From Pedobacter sp. N36a (GTDB taxonomy: Bacteria; Bacteroidota; Bacteroidia; Sphingobacteriales; Sphingobacteriaceae): a stretch of DNA of 64,000 nucleotides. This document shows, in pieces, positions 60,584 through 64,000 of the stretch. Each line of letters begins with the position of its first letter. The stretch's first letter is position 1. The notes beneath the pieces are model-generated. The model had not been told where the DNA came from and did no database searches. It saw nothing but the letters and a program-made list of their open reading frames with translations. The DNA lies in contig NZ_JACSZW010000003.1 in NCBI RefSeq assembly GCF_014472395.1, positions 1 through 64,000 on the forward strand, read 5' to 3'. The position numbers and the translations under genes were made by a program.

Positions 60584-63199
60584 TTAAACCCCAAATTCTT
60601 TATCGAGGTAATCTGTTACTTTCACAATCGCATCGTCAATCGTATCGCTTAAAATCGTGAAGAACGAACCAGGACGTGCAGTGGCCATAATGTATTTCAA
60701 ACAGTCATCGCCATTGTTATTGATGATGATGTCCATATCTGGTTTCAGCTCACGGATCCCAGTAATCAACAAGTCGATCAGCTCCTGCGGAGGTCTGCCA
60801 CGAAGGTATTTCTCCTGACAAATAATGATCTTATCAAACATCTGCGCCGAGATCCTGGCAATCTCTAAATTGTCTGAATCTCTTCTATCGCCTGTGGCAG
60901 AAATTACGCCAATATGCTCCGTTGCATCTACCGTTTTCAGGTAAGACTTGATGCCATTAAAACCATCCGGATTGTGTGCAAAATCAACCATGATCTTAAA
61001 CTCCTTGAATTTGAAAGTATTCATCCTGCCTGGTGTCTGTGCAGCAGAAGGAATGAACGTTTCCAGAGACATCCTGATGTCTTCAATTTTATAACCGCAA
61101 AGGAAGGTCGCAAGCGTTGCCGCAAGTACATTCTGGATCATAAATTCGACACTGCCGCCAAAGGTTAAAGGCACATGGGTTACTTTTTCTACCCTGATTT
61201 TCCAGTCTCCTTTTTTAACCGTGATGTATCCGTTTTCATAAATAGCCGCAATACCGCCGCCTTTACAATGCTCTACTATGACTGGATTTTTCTCGTCCAT
61301 ACTGAAATAGGCGATGTTACAATCGGCAGCATTGGCAATCTTAATACAATACTTATTGTCTGCATTTAATACGCCCCAGCCACTTCTCTTCACCGATCCG
61401 ATGATCACCGATTTCACTCTTGCCAGGTCGTCCAGCGTATGAATGTCGGAAATGCCAAGGTGGTCTTCCTGAATATTGGTAATGACCCCGATATCGCAGT
61501 GGTTGAAGCCCAGACCCGCTCTAAGGATACCTCCTCTTGCAGTTTCCAGCACCGCAAATTCTACGGTAGGGTCTCTAAGGATAAACTCGGCGCTGACAGG
61601 TCCGGTGGTATCACCTTTCATCAGCATCGTGTTCTGCACATAAATTCCGTCAGAAGTCGTAAAACCTACTCTGGTACCGTTACTTTTTACAATATGTGCG
61701 ATCAATCGGGTGGTGGTAGTTTTACCATTAGTACCGGTGACTGCAATAATCGGAATTCTGGTCGATTTTCCAGGAGGGTATAACATATCAATCACAGGAG
61801 CAGCAACGTTCCTTGGCAAGCCTTCACTTGGCGCAAGGTGCATCCTGAATCCTGGAGCTGCATTGACTTCCAGTACTACACCACCATTTTCTGTCAGCGG
61901 CTGTGTTAAGTTTTCTGCCATGATATCAATACCGCAGATGTCCAGCCCGATTACTCTGGAAATGCGTTCAGAGATGAATACATTTTGAGGGTGAACCAAG
62001 TCTGTTACGTCAATTGAAGTGCCGCCTGTACTTAGGTTAGCCGTAGATTTCAGGTATACAATTTCTCCTTGTGGCGGAACGGTCTCCAGTGTATATTCTT
62101 TTTTAGCCAATAAGTCTAGGGTATCCCTGTCTACACTGATTTCAGTCAGTACATTTTCATGTCCGTAACCTCTTCTTGGATCAAGGTTTTCTTTGTCGAT
62201 GAGTTCCTGAATGCTCAGCTGACCATTTCCAGTCACATGTGCAGGAACGCGTAATGCTGCAGCCACCATTTGATGGTCGATCACCAGGATTCTGAAATCG
62301 TAACCGGTAATGAACTTCTCAATAATGACTTTCTTAGAATACTGCTGTGCATATTCAAAAGCGGCTTTCGCAGCCTCATCGGTCTTTACATTAATGGTGG
62401 CGCCCTTTCCATGGTTCCCATCCAATGGTTTAAAGACCATCGGATAGCCTACAGTTTTGATGGCTTGATCCAGCTCTTCCGGATTCCATATCGTTACCCC
62501 TTTTGCCACGGGAATTGCCGAATCCTGAAGTAAACGTTTGGTTTCATCTTTATTGCAGGCGATATCTACGGCGATGGAGTTTGTTCTTTCGGTCATGGTA
62601 GCGCGGAAACGAACTTGATTTTTGCCGTAACCCAATTGCACCAATGAGCTTTTATTTAACCTGATCCATGGGATGTCTCTTGAAATGGCTTCATCAACGA
62701 TAGAGCCTGTACTTGGACCTAAACGTTCCAGCTCCCTGAGTTCGCGCATCTTTTGAATGTCGTGTTCCAGGTCGTAATCTGTACCGGCAATTAATGCTTC
62801 TGCGATTCTTACGGCCGATTCTGCGGCATAAAGACCTGCTTTTTCTTCTAAATAGCTGAAAACAACGTTATAAATACCTTCAGTTTTGGTTTGGCGTGTT
62901 CTGCCAAATCCAGTATCCATACCAGCAAGTGTCTGGATTTCTAAAGCGATATGCTCAATCACATGACCCATCCAAGTGCCTTCTTCGATCCTCATGAGTA
63001 AGCCTCCGGGTTCGCCTTTGGAACAGCGATGTGTATATAGGGTAGGAATTAATTTTTCGATTCGTTCTCCAAATCCCTCAATCAAATTGGTAGGATACTG
63101 TTCCATTTCCTCCAGGTCCAGTCGCATTTGAATTAATTTTTTTCTTTTGATAGACCATATATTTGGTCCGCGGAGCACCTGTATGCCTAATATTTTCAT
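60584..63199 (-). CDS. cphA: Cyanophycin synthetase
   Basis: Makes multi-L-arginyl-poly-L-aspartate, a nitrogen and carbon reserve, from aspartate, arginine and ATP. The 871-residue protein shows an N-terminal CphA domain (1-160, GGLLMRIEEGTWMGHVIEHIA near 64), an ATP-grasp domain (about 200-470; KPLDGNHGKGATINV near 255, EVNAAPGFRMHLAPSEG near 450) and a Mur-ligase-like domain with P-loop VTGTNGKTTTTR near 490 and HNPDGF near 745. Full length. It is divergent from the cyanophycinase gene, 270 nt away. Confidence 0.95.
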   Translation of the reverse strand: MKILGIQVLRGPNIWSIKRKKLIQMRLDLEEMEQYPTNLIEGFGERIEKLIPTLYTHRCSKGEPGGLLMRIEEGTWMGHVIEHIALEIQTLAGMDTGFGRTRQTKTEGIYNVVFSYLEEKAGLYAAESAVRIAEALIAGTDYDLEHDIQKMRELRELERLGPSTGSIVDEAISRDIPWIRLNKSSLVQLGYGKNQVRFRATMTERTNSIAVDIACNKDETKRLLQDSAIPVAKGVTIWNPEELDQAIKTVGYPMVFKPLDGNHGKGATINVKTDEAAKAAFEYAQQYSKKVIIEKFITGYDFRILVIDHQMVAAALRVPAHVTGNGQLSIQELIDKENLDPRRGYGHENVLTEISVDRDTLDLLAKKEYTLETVPPQGEIVYLKSTANLSTGGTSIDVTDLVHPQNVFISERISRVIGLDICGIDIMAENLTQPLTENGGVVLEVNAAPGFRMHLAPSEGLPRNVAAPVIDMLYPPGKSTRIPIIAVTGTNGKTTTTRLIAHIVKSNGTRVGFTTSDGIYVQNTMLMKGDTTGPVSAEFILRDPTVEFAVLETARGGILRAGLGFNHCDIGVITNIQEDHLGISDIHTLDDLARVKSVIIGSVKRSGWGVLNADNKYCIKIANAADCNIAYFSMDEKNPVIVEHCKGGGIAAIYENGYITVKKGDWKIRVEKVTHVPLTFGGSVEFMIQNVLAATLATFLCGYKIEDIRMSLETFIPSAAQTPGRMNTFKFKEFKIMVDFAHNPDGFNGIKSYLKTVDATEHIGVISATGDRRDSDNLEIARISAQMFDKIIICQEKYLRGRPPQELIDLLITGIRELKPDMDIIINNNGDDCLKYIMATARPGSFFTILSDTIDDAIVKVTDYLDKEFGV

Positions 63200-63415
63200 T
63201 CTAGATTTGTTATTTTGTGTTGGTAGTGACCATATTACGGGGAAGTTATCAGTTTCTTGGATAAGGTCGAACGAAGAGAATAAAGTTAGGTTTTTTTCCG
63301 AAAATATTGCGATGAACCCAGTTAAATCTTGCTAAGATATTTTGCGTTTAATAACGGACGGATTATTGTGCTAAATCGAAATGTTGATAAGGTATTAATA
63401 TTAATAAATAATTCA

Positions 63416-63444
63416 TTGATATTGAGCATTACCCTATATATTTG
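63416..63444 (+). promoter_or_regulatory. Promoter of the cyanophycinase gene
   Basis: TTG (63416-63418) and the exact -7 box TATATTTG (63437-63444) are 18 nt apart; the ATG is at 63470, leaving a short leader. No clear box is seen for cphA on the other strand, only a 7/8 match TAACTTTA (63288-63281). Confidence 0.6.
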
Positions 63445-63469
63445 AAATTTAGGAACGAAAAGATTTATA

Positions 63470-64000
63470 ATGACTCCGAAGGGTAAACTAATAATAATAG
63501 GTGGTGCAATCAACACCGGAAGTTTCACAGAAACAACTTTTGGATTGCCCCAGAATATGAATTTCTTTGAAAGAGGAATTCTGAAGAAAATCACTACGGA
63601 ATCTATAAAAGGTACTGCCTCTCGTTTTGAAATCATGACAACGGCCTCTTTAATCCCAGAGCGGGTAGGAGAGGAATATATCAAAGCTTTCGCACAATTG
63701 GATGTTCAGGATGTTGGTGTTTTAAATATCACCAGCAGAGAGCAGGCGAATTCAGAAGAGAATTGTGCAAGAATCAGGGCGGCTGATGTGATGGTTTTCA
63801 CCGGTGGTGATCAATTGCGTTTGTCTTCTATTTTCGGCGGTACGGCCATCCATCAGATCTTGCTGGACAAGTATCAGAACGAAGCAGTGGTGATTGCAGG
63901 AACTTCTGCAGGTGCTGCCGCGAGTTCAAAAAACATGATTTACCAGGGCAGCAGTAAAGATGCTTTGCTGAAAGGAGAGGTTAAAATTACCGGCGGACTT
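63470..64000 (+). CDS. cphB: Cyanophycinase, 3' end cut by the window
   Basis: A serine peptidase-like enzyme that cuts cyanophycin into Asp-Arg dipeptides. The first 177 residues are here: KLIIIGGAINTGSF at the start, VMVFTGGDQLRL near 110 and the nucleophile elbow AGTSAGAAASS near 145, the hallmark of the S51-like cyanophycinase class. The gene continues past base 64000. It is divergent from cphA. Confidence 0.9.
   Translation, partial: MTPKGKLIIIGGAINTGSFTETTFGLPQNMNFFERGILKKITTESIKGTASRFEIMTTASLIPERVGEEYIKAFAQLDVQDVGVLNITSREQANSEENCARIRAADVMVFTGGDQLRLSSIFGGTAIHQILLDKYQNEAVVIAGTSAGAAASSKNMIYQGSSKDALLKGEVKITGGL

Noticed and set aside
63322..63684. 120-codon frame on the minus strand
   Set aside because: It is antisense to the start of the cyanophycinase gene and crosses its promoter.
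1..64000. tRNA genes, CRISPR arrays, insertion sequences or prophage
   Set aside because: None was seen on reading both strands; no integrase or transposase frame is present. A tRNA scan was not possible here.

Overview
This 64 kb window is chromosomal DNA of a Bacteroidota bacterium, most likely Sphingobacteriaceae and close to Pedobacter. The evidence is the gene set (CarboxypepD_reg-type TonB receptor, DUF4270 lipoprotein, DUF6728, HU-TPR-rng cluster, OmpA with a thrombospondin-3-like linker), the near absence of Shine-Dalgarno sequences, and the many Bacteroidota -7 boxes (TAnnTTTG) in front of genes. It is mostly core genome. I see no phage, insertion sequence, CRISPR array or tRNA.

Layout. 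1-160: the end of an rRNA operon (5S rRNA and terminator). 0.27-4.6 kb: nagA, pyrH, frr and an ABC exporter. 4.6-10.4 kb (minus): MFS carrier, thiE-like gene, TonB receptor behind a TPP riboswitch, NadR-like kinase and PnuC-type permease, a vitamin salvage locus. 10.4-16.9 kb: small secreted proteins, carB (without its allosteric domain, behind a structured leader), DUF3137/LemA and DUF4920. 17.2-21.7 kb (minus): radA, rng, a 29-residue basic protein, a TPR protein and an HU protein. 21.9-23.4 kb: mutY and ssb. 23.5-27.7 kb (minus): starch-synthase-like protein, DUF4270 and glmS, divergent from panC-panD and an acyl-CoA dehydrogenase. 30.3-30.5 kb: a large nested palindrome. 31.5-36.4 kb: rimP-nusA-infB. 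36.5-48.9 kb: a surface-glycan block with nine minus-strand glycosyltransferases around an MsbA-type exporter, plus one plus-strand glycosyltransferase and the apparent tail of a lost paralogue. 48.9-60.3 kb: meaB, ompA, a missed 51-residue membrane protein, ridA, rarD, recG, a serine hydrolase, fumC, an S1/P1 nuclease, a tyrosine phosphatase and DUF1543. 60.6-64 kb: cyanophycin synthetase (minus) divergent from a cyanophycinase that runs off the window edge.

Themes. Salvage and storage recur: thiamine or nicotinamide riboside uptake, GlcNAc catabolism (nagA) against hexosamine synthesis (glmS), pantothenate synthesis, and cyanophycin as a nitrogen store. The glycan block makes and exports a surface glycan, but the window has no sugar-nucleotide genes, polymerase or ligase. 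Translation and transcription functions (pyrH-frr, rimP-nusA-infB, rng) are interspersed.

Most worth a second look: (i) carB lacks the C-terminal regulatory domain and sits behind a leader with three hairpins and a 19-codon reading frame that overlaps its start; (ii) a starch-synthase-like protein has neither the KTGGL motif nor the second Rossmann domain; (iii) a PnuC plus NadR-kinase pair lies upstream of, not behind, a TPP riboswitch; (iv) a 139-bp nested palindrome; (v) an alternating GGAAAT/ATTTCC array with about 15-bp phasing; (vi) several promoters so close to their start codons that the mRNAs should be leaderless; (vii) a 12-bp inverted repeat across the panC divergent promoters. All calls come from reading the sequence; no searches were run.
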